The notes under the pieces: model-generated
Told to the model about the DNA's origin: nothing
Seen by the model: only the letters and a program-made list of their open reading frames with translations
The model's database searches: none
From: JAICMB01 sp035295125
Lineage (GTDB): Bacteria; Acidobacteriota; Terriglobia; Bryobacterales; Bryobacteraceae
DNA: 58,689 nucleotides
NCBI GenBank assembly: GCA_035295125.1
Contig: DATGJP010000109.1
Span: 1-58,689 of the forward strand
Direction of reading: 5' to 3'
Part shown: positions 44,973-53,866 of the stretch, piece after piece
How positions within the stretch are numbered: the first letter of the stretch is position 1
Layout: every line of letters begins with the position of its first letter
Position numbers and translations under genes: made by a program

Positions 44973-46369
44973 TTCCTTTTCCAGCGTGTGCCTTCTTTGG
45001 TGTCCTCGAGTATGATGCCCGCCGTCTCCAACTGCGCGCGAATTTCGTCCGCGCGTGCAAAATTTCGAGTCTTCTTAGCCTTGGCCCGCTCGGTGATCAG
45101 GCCATCAACCTCCGCGTCCGAGATCCCCCCCTCCTTACGGGTAGGGTTCAGAACATCGACGATGGAATCGAAGCGCTCCAGAAATCCGAGCGCCGTAGCA
45201 ACGTTGCCTGCCCGGAATTCCCCGGAATCGATGACGGTATTGATATCACGGATGTATTCGAACATCGCCGCCAAGGCTTCAGCCATGTTCAAATCATCGT
45301 CAAGACTCGCATCGAATTGCTCGCGGGCGTGCGCCGTTCGCTCCGATGCCGCGTCATTGAGCCCCTCGGCGTACTTGTCGGTCTCAAGACGCAGTTTGAA
45401 GTTTCGCAGACGCTCAATCGACGTCTTCGCCGCATCCAGCGCCTCAAACGTGAAGTTCAGCTTGTTTCGATAAGGAACCGACAGCAGCAGATAGCGGATC
45501 GCCTCGGGCTGATACCCCATCGGCAGCAAATCGCGCAGTGTATAGAAATTCCCGGCGCGCTTCGCCATCTTCTGAGAGTCAATGTTCAGATGCTCGGAGT
45601 GCATCCAAAACCGCGCGAACGGCTTCCCGGTGATCGCCTCCGACTGCGCAATCTCGTTTTCATGATGCGGGAACACCAGGTCAATTCCGCCCGCGTGGAT
45701 GTCCAGGGTTTCCCCCAGGTACTTCATTGCCATCGCCGAACACTCGATATGCCAGCCAGGCCGCCCAGGCCCGATCGGAGTGTCCCAGAAGACTTCGCCT
45801 TCCTTGCGCGCCTTCCAAAGCACGAAATCGCGCGCGTCGTCCTTGTCATACTCATCAACATCCACGCGCGCGCCTGCCCGAATGCCGCTGAAATCGTTGT
45901 GCGACAGCTTGCCGTATTCGGGAAACTTCTGGATGCGGTAGTAAACCGACCCCTCGCTCACATAAGTGAAACTCTTGGCCGACAACTGCTCGATCGCGTT
46001 CACCATCTCGTTAATGTGCTCGGTGGCCTTAACGAGAAACTCCGGCCTTTGGAGCCGTAGTGCGGCGGCATCATCCTGAAACGCCTGGACGTACTGCGCT
46101 GTATATTCTTCGAGAGTCTTATGTTCGGCGGCGGCGTTGCGAATAATACGATCGTCCACGTCGGTGATGTTCATGACGTGCTTCAGTTCGAAGCCGCGAG
46201 CCCGCAGCCAACGCCTCAGGAGGTCCTGAAACGTGAAGGTGCGCAGGTTCCCGATGTGGACATAGTTATAAACGGTAGGTCCGCAGGTGTACATGCGAAC
46301 CGTGTTTCCTTCAGCAGGGGCAAATTCTTCGACACGCTGAGTCAGGGTATTGTAGAAACGGAGCGCCAA
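44969..46369 (-). CDS. cysS: Cysteinyl-tRNA synthetase
   Basis: 466 residues. The TTG at 46369 is chosen because the protein then begins MALRFYNTLTQRVEEF, the family start; the frame is open for 104 more codons without similarity. Motifs: YTCGPTVYNYVHIGN (zinc cysteine and HIGN), zinc residues in WHIECSAM and HHENEIAQSE, and the KMSK-like SQKMAKRAGN. The usual KMSKS is replaced by KMAKR, a variant worth noting. It stands six bases from the start of the divergent secreted-protein gene. Confidence 0.96.
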   Translation of the reverse strand: MALRFYNTLTQRVEEFAPAEGNTVRMYTCGPTVYNYVHIGNLRTFTFQDLLRRWLRARGFELKHVMNITDVDDRIIRNAAAEHKTLEEYTAQYVQAFQDDAAALRLQRPEFLVKATEHINEMVNAIEQLSAKSFTYVSEGSVYYRIQKFPEYGKLSHNDFSGIRAGARVDVDEYDKDDARDFVLWKARKEGEVFWDTPIGPGRPGWHIECSAMAMKYLGETLDIHAGGIDLVFPHHENEIAQSEAITGKPFARFWMHSEHLNIDSQKMAKRAGNFYTLRDLLPMGYQPEAIRYLLLSVPYRNKLNFTFEALDAAKTSIERLRNFKLRLETDKYAEGLNDAASERTAHAREQFDASLDDDLNMAEALAAMFEYIRDINTVIDSGEFRAGNVATALGFLERFDSIVDVLNPTRKEGGISDAEVDGLITERAKAKKTRNFARADEIRAQLETAGIILEDTKEGTRWKRK

Positions 46370-46375
46370 TCCGGT

Positions 46376-47224
46376 ATGGTAACGCAGCGATTTTTCGTAC
46401 TGCTGAGTTTCGCGGCCGTTGCGCTGGCTAGCCCCGCAACAACCCCTCCTAAGTTCGCCATTGTCCACGCCGGGCTGCATGCGGGCGAGGATGGTCCCGC
46501 AGTACCCAAGGATTACCGCTTTATCCCCGGAGAGACCGTCTACTTCGCTTTTCAGGTGCAGGGCTACACCAAATCCGAGGAAGAGAAAATCGACCTGGCG
46601 TACGAGATCCAGGCCACCGACCCGAAGCTGCTGCTGATCGTGCCTCCTGAGAACGGCGCGGTCGCAACTTCCGTTTCCCACGAGGACAAAGACTGGCAGC
46701 CCAAGGTGCGCTGGTCATTCAATGTCCCGCCCTTTGCCGACTCAGGCGACTACAAGATTTCCGTAAAGCTGAAAGATAACCTCGCGGGCAACGACGCTTC
46801 CGACTCACTGACGTTTCACGTCGAAGGGGTTCCGGTCGAGCCCAGCACCAAGCTCGTGATCCGGAACTTCCGGTTTCTACGCAGCGAGGAAGACAAGGAC
46901 CCGCTCAAGGTTGCCGCATATCGCCCCGGCGACACACTCTGGGCGCGCTTCGAAATGACGGGTTACAACGTGGGGCCGGGCAACAGCTTCGATGTCGAGT
47001 ACGGCCTGTCCATTCTGCGAGCCGATGGCTCGGTCGCGTATACCCAGCCGCATGCGGCGGGTGAAAAACAGGCGACCTTCTACCCGCAGCGCTACACACC
47101 CGGCGCGGTGAGCCTCAACATTCCGCCCGATCTGAAGAAGGGTGACTATACGATGATCATCACGGCCCGCGACGTCATCGGCGAGCAGACCGCCGAGGTG
47201 AAGCAGAACTTCTCAGTCGAGTAA
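46376..47224 (+). CDS. Secreted beta-sandwich protein of unknown function
   Basis: 282 residues starting MVTQRFFVLLSFAAVALAS, a signal peptide cleaved near ASPA. The mature protein looks like two related Ig-like beta sandwiches: FIPGETVYFAFQVQGY (about 50-65) and YRPGDTLWARFEMTGY (about 185-200) begin matching halves, each closing with SGDYKISVKLKD or KGDYTMIITARD. The duplication is seen; a function is not recognised. The start is six bases from the divergent cysS start. The stop touches the convergent protease gene. Confidence 0.75.
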   Translation: MVTQRFFVLLSFAAVALASPATTPPKFAIVHAGLHAGEDGPAVPKDYRFIPGETVYFAFQVQGYTKSEEEKIDLAYEIQATDPKLLLIVPPENGAVATSVSHEDKDWQPKVRWSFNVPPFADSGDYKISVKLKDNLAGNDASDSLTFHVEGVPVEPSTKLVIRNFRFLRSEEDKDPLKVAAYRPGDTLWARFEMTGYNVGPGNSFDVEYGLSILRADGSVAYTQPHAAGEKQATFYPQRYTPGAVSLNIPPDLKKGDYTMIITARDVIGEQTAEVKQNFSVE

Positions 47225-47857
47225 TCAGCGCTGGGCGGGCGTCGCTTCCGGCGCAACCATCACAGCGTGCATTTGCTCCAGTTCGGCGTCATTGAGCCGT
47301 AGCTGGTCTGAGATCAAATCCGCGCCGGAAAGCTGGCGGCGCGCAACGCCTTTTTCAGCATGCGCATAGGTTCCGGCCACCGCATGATACAACTCGTGCG
47401 CCAGCACCCGCGCAAGCGCCCGCCCGAACAGGAAGTTGGCGCGTTTGAAGTCGTCTCCCCACATCGCACCGCGTACGGCGGCACGAACCCTGTCGCACGA
47501 TACATCCGAGAACGGCAGAACCGTCCCATTACTACTATGCGTAAACGCCAGCGGGCCGGGTTCGGTGTAGTTCATGTGGATCGCATCCACGATGCAGTTA
47601 CCCCGGAAGTTCACAACCACGAGGTTCGAAAATGAATCGGAGCTTTTGACGCCGGCCCGTTCCCGCCATTGGATGTCAATACCCGAATCCTGCATGATAC
47701 TGGCGAGTTCACGCTGCATGGAGTTTAATGACGTTTGAGAATAAGGTCGGTCAAACTGGAAAATGATGGTGAGCGATGAAGGCGGATCGTTGAAAGTCGC
47801 GGCGTGGCCGAACGGCCATAACGCGATGGCAAGTAAATATGCGGCAACAGAGCGCAT
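47225..47857 (-). CDS. Secreted putative zinc metalloprotease
   Basis: 210 residues from the ATG at 47857, with a signal peptide (MRSVAAYLLAIALWPFGHA). The sequence HELYHAVAGTYAH (about residues 154-166) has the HExxH zinc motif plus a third histidine eight residues on, a spacing close to metzincins, though no Met-turn is evident. Two cysteines (GNCIVDAI and DVSCDRVR) may form a disulphide. The family is not recognised. It starts 42 bases after the GNAT gene, so it may be the last gene of that long operon. Confidence 0.7.
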   Translation of the reverse strand: MRSVAAYLLAIALWPFGHAATFNDPPSSLTIIFQFDRPYSQTSLNSMQRELASIMQDSGIDIQWRERAGVKSSDSFSNLVVVNFRGNCIVDAIHMNYTEPGPLAFTHSSNGTVLPFSDVSCDRVRAAVRGAMWGDDFKRANFLFGRALARVLAHELYHAVAGTYAHAEKGVARRQLSGADLISDQLRLNDAELEQMHAVMVAPEATPAQR

Positions 47858-47899
47858 CGGTACCCCCGACAACCAGGTCGGATGGAAAAGCCAAGATCA

Positions 47900-48451
47900 T
47901 TATATGGCTAGTCGCGCTGATTTGCGAGAGAATTTCGAATCGGCGATGCCGGGGCGATCCAATACGTAGCTGATCATCGTCTTCGTTGTCGAGACGTGGG
48001 TCAAACCCAAACGCTGCATGACAGCCACTGATCTCTGATTGGGAGGATCAGTTCGCGCATAGACTCGCTGAAAGCCGGTCGTCAGCCACAGGTGGTTCAG
48101 AGCGGCCCCGCAAGCTTCAGTTGCGAGCCCTTTTCCCCAATATTCCCCTCGCAGGCCATACATTAACTCAATCTCTGGACCCTCGCCGACGAATCGGAAC
48201 CCACAGAAGCCGGCGACGGCCGAACTGCCCTGCGCAACATAGACGCCCCAATACCCGATTCCGTGTCGCTCGACATTGGCAAGATGCGAATCGAAGACCT
48301 GTTGCGCGACAGAGCGGCTGATTACCACGTCGTCCCACAAATACTGGCGCACTGAAGGATCGATCCAAAGCGCGTGGAGCGCATCGACGTCTTCCGAAGC
48401 AAATGGGCGGAGGATCAGCCGAGGCGTCCGAAGCACCCCCAGTCCGCGCAT
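47900..48451 (-). CDS. GNAT acetyltransferase (RimJ/RimL type)
   Basis: 183 residues starting MRGLGVLRTPRLILRPF, with CoA motif GEYWGKGLATEA and PPNQRSVAVMQRLGL. Similar in type to the GNAT at 34911 but not a close copy. Its ATG overlaps the stop of the membrane-protein gene upstream by one base (TGATG). The same frame is open far upstream inside that gene, but only as a shadow. Confidence 0.87.
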   Translation of the reverse strand: MRGLGVLRTPRLILRPFASEDVDALHALWIDPSVRQYLWDDVVISRSVAQQVFDSHLANVERHGIGYWGVYVAQGSSAVAGFCGFRFVGEGPEIELMYGLRGEYWGKGLATEACGAALNHLWLTTGFQRVYARTDPPNQRSVAVMQRLGLTHVSTTKTMISYVLDRPGIADSKFSRKSARLAI

Positions 48452-49491
48452 CAGGCGCTTTCGAGAGCTTCTCTCAGTCCCACCGGCAAATGCCCTCGAA
48501 ACCGCAGCCGGATCTCGCCCTCGTGGCGTTGCCACCAGATGCCCGTAACGACCAGAATCAGACCCAGCCCCGTCAAAGCGAAGGGGAAGAGAATACTGTC
48601 CTTGAACACGGAATAAGAGAGGTAGCCAAGGTATCCGAATACCCCAATGCCTCCGCACACCGTGAAAATCCGCCGGGCGAGTATGGCGCCGATGAAAATC
48701 ATGACCGCATTCAACAGCGCGTAAAGCAGCCGCCCCAACTGGCTTCCCGAATCCATAAGAGACAGCGCTCCCCAAAAAGCCAGCGTCCCGAAGAGGTACA
48801 GCCAAAAAGCGAAGTCGGGCCGGCGTCTCGTCCTGACGTCGATGTACACTGCGACGCCCAGCATCGCGACGCCGAAGACCATAGAAACCAGTTTGCGGAA
48901 CGTCTCGCTGGCCGCCTCGCCGCCGGCCAGCAATGGCGCGAAATCCATGCTCATATACCAGAGCGTGATCGCCATCGGCATTACCGCGAACGGTGTTCGG
49001 AAAATGTATAAGACAATAGTGCCGGCAAGCAGACTGCCAATCTCCATCAGCGCCCACCGCCAGTCGACCCAGTAATGGTAATCGCGGTATGGCCGGTCGA
49101 CAGGCCACATGTTCAGACCGTTCTCCATCCCATAAATCGCGAGCGGGACCAGCGCAATCGCCAGCGCCGCCAAAATGCCCGCGGGCGTCGGGAACCCTTT
49201 GCCGAGTAGAAGACGCGTCCCCCATAACGCGATCGCGCAGTAGATGCCCGAAATCGCGAACATTCCCCAGCCGCCAAACGCCTGCCACCCCAACGTCATG
49301 AACAGCGTCATCGCGCCGATCGCGAGCACACCGCCGAAGTAGTAAAGGACGTTGGTGAACGTGAACCCCGGACCGCTGGCCACGGTCGCCGGGCTGTCCG
49401 TCGACAGGAATTTCCATAGCTCGGCGGCCTGCTCGCGCGCGAGAATCCCCTTCTCGACCGCGCGGCCGAGGATGTCCTCGGTAATTTGCAT
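48451..49491 (-). CDS. Multi-pass membrane protein, DUF2157-like
   Basis: 346 residues. A soluble N-terminal helix segment (MQITEDILGRAVEKGILA, which looks like the DUF2157 start) precedes about nine membrane helices, from TNVLYYFGGVLAIGAMTLF at about 46 to LTGLGLILVVTGIWW near 312. No catalytic motif. It follows the methyltransferase by 15 bases and precedes the GNAT gene with overlap. Function unknown. Confidence 0.75.
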   Translation of the reverse strand: MQITEDILGRAVEKGILAREQAAELWKFLSTDSPATVASGPGFTFTNVLYYFGGVLAIGAMTLFMTLGWQAFGGWGMFAISGIYCAIALWGTRLLLGKGFPTPAGILAALAIALVPLAIYGMENGLNMWPVDRPYRDYHYWVDWRWALMEIGSLLAGTIVLYIFRTPFAVMPMAITLWYMSMDFAPLLAGGEAASETFRKLVSMVFGVAMLGVAVYIDVRTRRRPDFAFWLYLFGTLAFWGALSLMDSGSQLGRLLYALLNAVMIFIGAILARRIFTVCGGIGVFGYLGYLSYSVFKDSILFPFALTGLGLILVVTGIWWQRHEGEIRLRFRGHLPVGLREALESA

Positions 49492-49506
49492 AACTATCCT
49501 CTATAT

Positions 49507-50202
49507 CTACTTACGATGCATGATGAACGAATTGCAGAACACGGAGTAGGGCTGATACTGGATGGCTTCCCATTCCGGATGCTCTTCGAGGAATTCATGA
49601 AAGGCGCGGGCTTCCCCTTTCTTTGGGCTGCCGCGATACATGAACCAATCGTCGAACAGAATCAGCGATCCGTCCTGCAGAATCGGCGCAACACCGTTCA
49701 AGACCTGCTTTGCGGAGCTGTACAAGTCGCTGTCGATGTGTACGATCGCGGCTTTCGAGTAGCGCTCCGGAATTGATGCCGGGATTGTTTCGCTGAACGG
49801 ACCGACCTCCAACAGCGGCGCCGGGAGGCTACAAATCGCAAACAGCTTTCGGATCGAGTCGGGCGTGATCTGCTCGTTATACGCCAGCGCCGGGTGTCCT
49901 TGAAGATAGTTCGACGCGAACGACCCCGTCGACCAGCGTGGATGGGGCACATCATCGCTCGGCAACCCGATGAACGAATCGTATCCCACGACGCGGCGCC
50001 GCACACACGCGTCCTCGGCATATTGCCACAAAGCCAAGTTTTCGTGATAGAGCTGGCTGAGCAGCGCCAGGCTCTTGCCCACCGAAACTCCGAATTCCAG
50101 GATGTCGCCCTCCACCAGTTCCCAATTCATGAACTGGATGGCGTTTACGAAGAAGTTGTAGCGCGCATCGTACTTGAGCCAGCCGATCGCCTGCTGATTC
50201 AT
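49507..50202 (-). CDS. TylF/MycF-like SAM methyltransferase
   Basis: 231-residue class I methyltransferase. SAM-binding GDILEFGVSVGKSLAL near residue 31; IVHIDSDLYSSAKQVL and LILFDDWFMYRG near 150-190 are the metal- and substrate-binding marks of the TylF group, which O-methylates sugars and other hydroxyls in natural products. It follows the P450 by four bases, so it is part of the PqqD-ATP-grasp-decarboxylase-P450 operon and likely decorates the product. Confidence 0.87.
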   Translation of the reverse strand: MNQQAIGWLKYDARYNFFVNAIQFMNWELVEGDILEFGVSVGKSLALLSQLYHENLALWQYAEDACVRRRVVGYDSFIGLPSDDVPHPRWSTGSFASNYLQGHPALAYNEQITPDSIRKLFAICSLPAPLLEVGPFSETIPASIPERYSKAAIVHIDSDLYSSAKQVLNGVAPILQDGSLILFDDWFMYRGSPKKGEARAFHEFLEEHPEWEAIQYQPYSVFCNSFIMHRK

Positions 50203-50206
50203 CGCG

Positions 50207-51427
50207 TCACACCGTCGCCCACAGCGTTTTCAGCCCGCGCACGAAAACATTGTCACTCCACTCCGGTTCGAGCGTTTCGAGTTGCATATTCGGCAGCCGC
50301 TCGAGCAGCGTGCTGAACACGATCTCGCCCTCCACCCGCGCGAGTTGCGCCCCAAGACAGTAGTGCACGCCACCGCCGAACGACAAGGGATTGACTTTTT
50401 TCCGCGTGACATCAAGCCGCTCCGGCTCGGGGAACACATCGGGGTCGCGATTCCCTGCCCCCAAAATGCACAGAACGTACTGCCCCGGCCCAATCCAGCG
50501 CTCGCCGACCTGCACCCATTCGAGCGCCGTCCGCCGCGCAATCTGAACCGAGGCGTCGTACCGCAGCAACTCCTCTACCGCCCCGCGAACCAGCGAGCGA
50601 TCCTCCTTCAGCATCTCCAATTGGGGGGGATTGCGATGCAGCGCCAGGAGACCATTGCCAAAGAGATTCACCACCGTGTCGTGGCCGGCGCAGAAAAGGA
50701 GAATCAGATTCGCGATCATCTCCTCTTCCGTAATCTGGCCGTTGTTGCGCGTATCGCGGATCTGGAAGAACAGGTCGCCGGCGCACTCGCCCGTAGGCTG
50801 CGCTTTCGCCAGCTCCAGGAAGAAATCGCGGAATCCGATTGCCGCCTGATTGCTACACTCCGTCTCTTCGAAGGTCATGGGAATGGGCGACGTGGTCCGC
50901 ATCAGGTCGTGCGTCCAGCGCTCCAGCGGCTGACGAATCGGAGCCGGTATGCCCAGAACCTCGCAAATAATCGTGAAGGGAACGGCGTAAGCAAAGTCCG
51001 CGATGAAATCGAACCGCCCTTTGGCCAGCAGGCACTCGATGCGTTCGTCCACTACGCGCTGGATCAGCGGACGCAGCGTTTCGACGCGCGGCGGCGTAAA
51101 AGGTCCGCCGATGTGCCCGCGAATGCGTGTGTGATCGGGCGGGTCTGATGACAGCAATTGCGTCCGGATGATTTGCTGGAACGGCTCGGCCATGGCCCGC
51201 CGGATGGCAGGCGCCTGCGCAAGCATGTCCAACGCAATCCCGAAACGCGGGTCCGAAAGTACGAACTTAATATCCCGATAACGGGTAAGCACCCAACAAC
51301 CCACCACGTCGTACCAGTGAACCGGGTCAACCTCCCGCATCCGCTTGTAATCCGGGTAGGGATTGACGCGAAAACTCGGCGCCATCGGATTGTAAATTGG
51401 CGTGTAGGCAAAAACAACGGTACTCAA
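50207..51427 (-). CDS. Cytochrome P450
   Basis: 406-residue bacterial P450. I-helix LLFCAGHDTVVN, K-helix EELLR, heme-binding FGGGVHYCLGAQLAR with the cysteine near residue 357. Start TTG is supported by GGAG about seven bases before and by the family N-terminus IYNPMAPSFRVNPYPDYKRM. It begins one base after the decarboxylase stop. It most likely hydroxylates or couples an intermediate of the cluster; no ferredoxin is encoded nearby. Confidence 0.94.
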   Translation of the reverse strand: MSTVVFAYTPIYNPMAPSFRVNPYPDYKRMREVDPVHWYDVVGCWVLTRYRDIKFVLSDPRFGIALDMLAQAPAIRRAMAEPFQQIIRTQLLSSDPPDHTRIRGHIGGPFTPPRVETLRPLIQRVVDERIECLLAKGRFDFIADFAYAVPFTIICEVLGIPAPIRQPLERWTHDLMRTTSPIPMTFEETECSNQAAIGFRDFFLELAKAQPTGECAGDLFFQIRDTRNNGQITEEEMIANLILLFCAGHDTVVNLFGNGLLALHRNPPQLEMLKEDRSLVRGAVEELLRYDASVQIARRTALEWVQVGERWIGPGQYVLCILGAGNRDPDVFPEPERLDVTRKKVNPLSFGGGVHYCLGAQLARVEGEIVFSTLLERLPNMQLETLEPEWSDNVFVRGLKTLWATV

Positions 51428-51428
51428 G

Positions 51429-52763
51429 TTAAGCTCCGCACTCTGGTCCCTTTACGTCCTCGATCGTCTCCCGGCGCCGTATCACGCGGGAATTTCCGTC
51501 CATTCCGATCATGACTACAGCCGGTCGCAACTGGCTGAACTGCATCCACTGCGTCACATTGTACGCGCCTACCGGCCGGATGATGATGTGATCTCCCGGC
51601 ACGACGGGCGCCAGCGGTACCGCGCGCCGCACCGTGTCGATATTCATGCACAGCGGCCCATGTATGGTGGTCGTTTCGGCATAACCGGCCACCTCGCGTG
51701 TCGGAACCACGCGATGGAAATACCAATGCGCCGTGTATAGGATGTTGACCCCGGCGTCGATCACGATCCCGCGCTCTCCGGTCGACAGCCGCCGCGTGCC
51801 GACCACGGTTGCCACCAGGCTGCCCGAATCGTCCACGAGCGCCCTGCCGCTCTCCATCACGATTTCAGGAAGCGGATTGCGGTCGCGAAACGCGTTTTTC
51901 ACTTCGCTGCTGATCGCCTCGGCGAAGGTCGCAAAATCCGGCTCCTGTTCCTGAAAGCTGCCGTCCTGCGCCATGAGCGAATTGCCGGAAGGGAAACCGC
52001 CCCCGAGGTTCAGGAATGCGATCGGCCGGTCCAGCATGCTCTCCAGCGACCGTGCGAACGTACAAAGCTTGCGCGCTGACTCGGCGTACGCCTGGGGCAT
52101 GGTGATGAACGTCCCGAGATGGCAATGCAGGCCCGTCAAACGGAGTCCCCGGCAGGCCGTGATCCGCACCGCGGCCTCCAGCGCTTCGCCATTCTCCATG
52201 TTGAAGCCAAAGCGGTTCCACATTGGCCCGAGCGTGTCCACCGCCAAATTTACACGCATTCCTACAGGTAGTGGCTTCTGGCGGTCGGCCGTTACTTCGT
52301 TGAGTATGCTGATCTCATCGCCGTGGTCGACCTGAATCAGGGCGCCGTCCCGCACCGCGTCGCGGCACCATTCCGGCTGCTTGTAGGCGCCGTTGCAGAT
52401 GATTCGCGACCCCGGAATGCCCAGCCGTCGGGCCATGGCGTATTCGAGGTCGGAGACCACCTCGGCGTCCCAGCCCTCCTGGTGGAACACGCTGCAGATA
52501 GCGTCCAGGTAGTTGGTCTTGTAGGACCAGGCAAATCGTACGCGCGGATAGCGGGTCTGAAACGCGCTGCGCATGCGGTCAATCTGCCGCCGGAGCGTTC
52601 GCTCGCTGAACACGAAAACGGGCGAACCGTATTGTCTCGCGAGCTCCTTCACCCGAATGCCGTCGATATCCTCGGTAAACGTATTGACAGTCGTGCCAAA
52701 CGTATTGGCAATCGTCTGCTCATGACGGGTGATGCGCGGAGGTGCGTAGGCGGTCCGGCTCAT
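51429..52763 (-). CDS. PLP-dependent decarboxylase, fold type III
   Basis: 444 residues of the diaminopimelate/ornithine/arginine decarboxylase family. PLP lysine in FAWSYKTNYLDAI, HCHLGTFI, glycine-rich NLGGGFP, ESGRALVDDSG, and the cysteine in GPLCMNID plus GAYNVTQWMQF near the end. The amino-acid-like substrate may be free or linked to a carrier, as for BtrK of butirosin biosynthesis. The ATG at 52763 overlaps the ATP-grasp stop (ATGA). Not the usual lysA setting, which supports a biosynthetic role. Confidence 0.9.
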   Translation of the reverse strand: MSRTAYAPPRITRHEQTIANTFGTTVNTFTEDIDGIRVKELARQYGSPVFVFSERTLRRQIDRMRSAFQTRYPRVRFAWSYKTNYLDAICSVFHQEGWDAEVVSDLEYAMARRLGIPGSRIICNGAYKQPEWCRDAVRDGALIQVDHGDEISILNEVTADRQKPLPVGMRVNLAVDTLGPMWNRFGFNMENGEALEAAVRITACRGLRLTGLHCHLGTFITMPQAYAESARKLCTFARSLESMLDRPIAFLNLGGGFPSGNSLMAQDGSFQEQEPDFATFAEAISSEVKNAFRDRNPLPEIVMESGRALVDDSGSLVATVVGTRRLSTGERGIVIDAGVNILYTAHWYFHRVVPTREVAGYAETTTIHGPLCMNIDTVRRAVPLAPVVPGDHIIIRPVGAYNVTQWMQFSQLRPAVVMIGMDGNSRVIRRRETIEDVKGPECGA

Positions 52764-53866
52764 CGCGCAGTCCTCGAACTCACCCACTGCGGGCGAATGA
52801 GCTCGGCGTCGAGATTGTGGTGATCCACCTCTCCGTGGATGACCAGAGACTCGTAGATTCCGAGCGAGCAGGTTATATCGATGGATCGCCGCAACGACAT
52901 CACCCCTGCATGATATCCCGCGAACGGTGCGACGTCTTCGCCCAAAAGGATCCGCACCAGCGCCCAGGGAAGATTCTGGCCTGCCGAGACCGTGAGGTGG
53001 ATCCAAGCCGGGAATCGCGGATTGATTTCCAACAGGTATAACTGCCCACTGGTGGCGTGCCGCATCAGCTCGAGCTCCAGCGGACCGGGCCAGCGCAGGC
53101 GCTCCACCACGCGTTGGGCCATCTCAACCAGCTCGGGGTCGGCTACCGTAATCCCGCCCCAGGCTTTTCCCATCCCGTCAAGCTGAAGCTTTTTCATGGG
53201 CACCGCACCAATTAACGAACCGGTTCGGCTGCCGAGCGCAGCGACATCGAATTCGGTGCCCGGAATGTACTGCTGCAGCACAATCGGATAGCCGAACGCG
53301 GCGATCTGGTTCTGTATCGCCGGGGCAAACTGGTCCCAGGACATCACCATGGTCGCGCCATGCAGGTGGCCCTTCACCATGAAGGGAAGCTGAAACTCGC
53401 GCGCGAAGGCCATGCCGGCTTCATAGGTATAAACGGCTCGTGTGTAGGGAACCGGAATGCCGGTGATCCTGGAGATATCCGCCAGGCGCACCTTCGACCG
53501 CAAATCGAAAGTCTCCGCCTTCGGAACCAGCACTGCGATGCCTTCATCGGCGAGCTTCTGCTCGAGAACTGCATACAGCGGCAGCTCCGAGTCGAGGGTC
53601 GGCACGATCGCCGCCAGCGGACGTTGCGAATGCGCCCGCAGCAGCCGCTCGAGCAGCCGCGCGGACCCGTACATAGGGTACGGAATCAGAAAACTGGCGT
53701 CTACCAGCGCTGTATCGTAGTTTGGCGGGTCGAGCGGATCGTGAGAGAGCCCCACGATCGGCCGCTTGAATTCAGGTTCGTCCCGGAGCGATTGGATTAC
53801 CGGAAGTCCGGGAGCCAGTGTCTGGACCACTGACAGACCCGATACTGCGATCGCGCCTTCGCTCAT
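52760..53866 (-). CDS. ATP-grasp ligase
   Basis: 368 residues. ATP-grasp elements: lysine in FMVKGHLHGATMV, LQQYIPGTEFDVAAL, and the metal-binding LLEINPRFPAWIHL. Such enzymes join a carboxylate to an amine or thiol through an acyl phosphate. The C-terminal part (after about 310) differs from carbamoyl-phosphate synthase-like ligases. It overlaps the PqqD-like gene upstream by four bases and the decarboxylase downstream by four. Likely the activating step of this pathway. Confidence 0.88.
   Translation of the reverse strand: MSEGAIAVSGLSVVQTLAPGLPVIQSLRDEPEFKRPIVGLSHDPLDPPNYDTALVDASFLIPYPMYGSARLLERLLRAHSQRPLAAIVPTLDSELPLYAVLEQKLADEGIAVLVPKAETFDLRSKVRLADISRITGIPVPYTRAVYTYEAGMAFAREFQLPFMVKGHLHGATMVMSWDQFAPAIQNQIAAFGYPIVLQQYIPGTEFDVAALGSRTGSLIGAVPMKKLQLDGMGKAWGGITVADPELVEMAQRVVERLRWPGPLELELMRHATSGQLYLLEINPRFPAWIHLTVSAGQNLPWALVRILLGEDVAPFAGYHAGVMSLRRSIDITCSLGIYESLVIHGEVDHHNLDAELIRPQWVSSRTAR

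Noticed and set aside
46370..46681. 104-codon upstream extension of cysS
   Set aside because: No similarity to CysS and covers the signal peptide of the divergent gene; the family N-terminus begins at the TTG at 46369.
48452..49417. Upstream extension of the GNAT gene giving a 505-residue protein
   Set aside because: The extension runs in another frame through a convincing membrane-protein gene; the GNAT has its own ATG with TGATG overlap.
52764..53006. 81-codon upstream extension of the PLP decarboxylase
   Set aside because: It overlaps the conserved end of the ATP-grasp gene and is low-complexity Arg/Gly/Pro; the ATG at 52763 gives the usual ATGA coupling.
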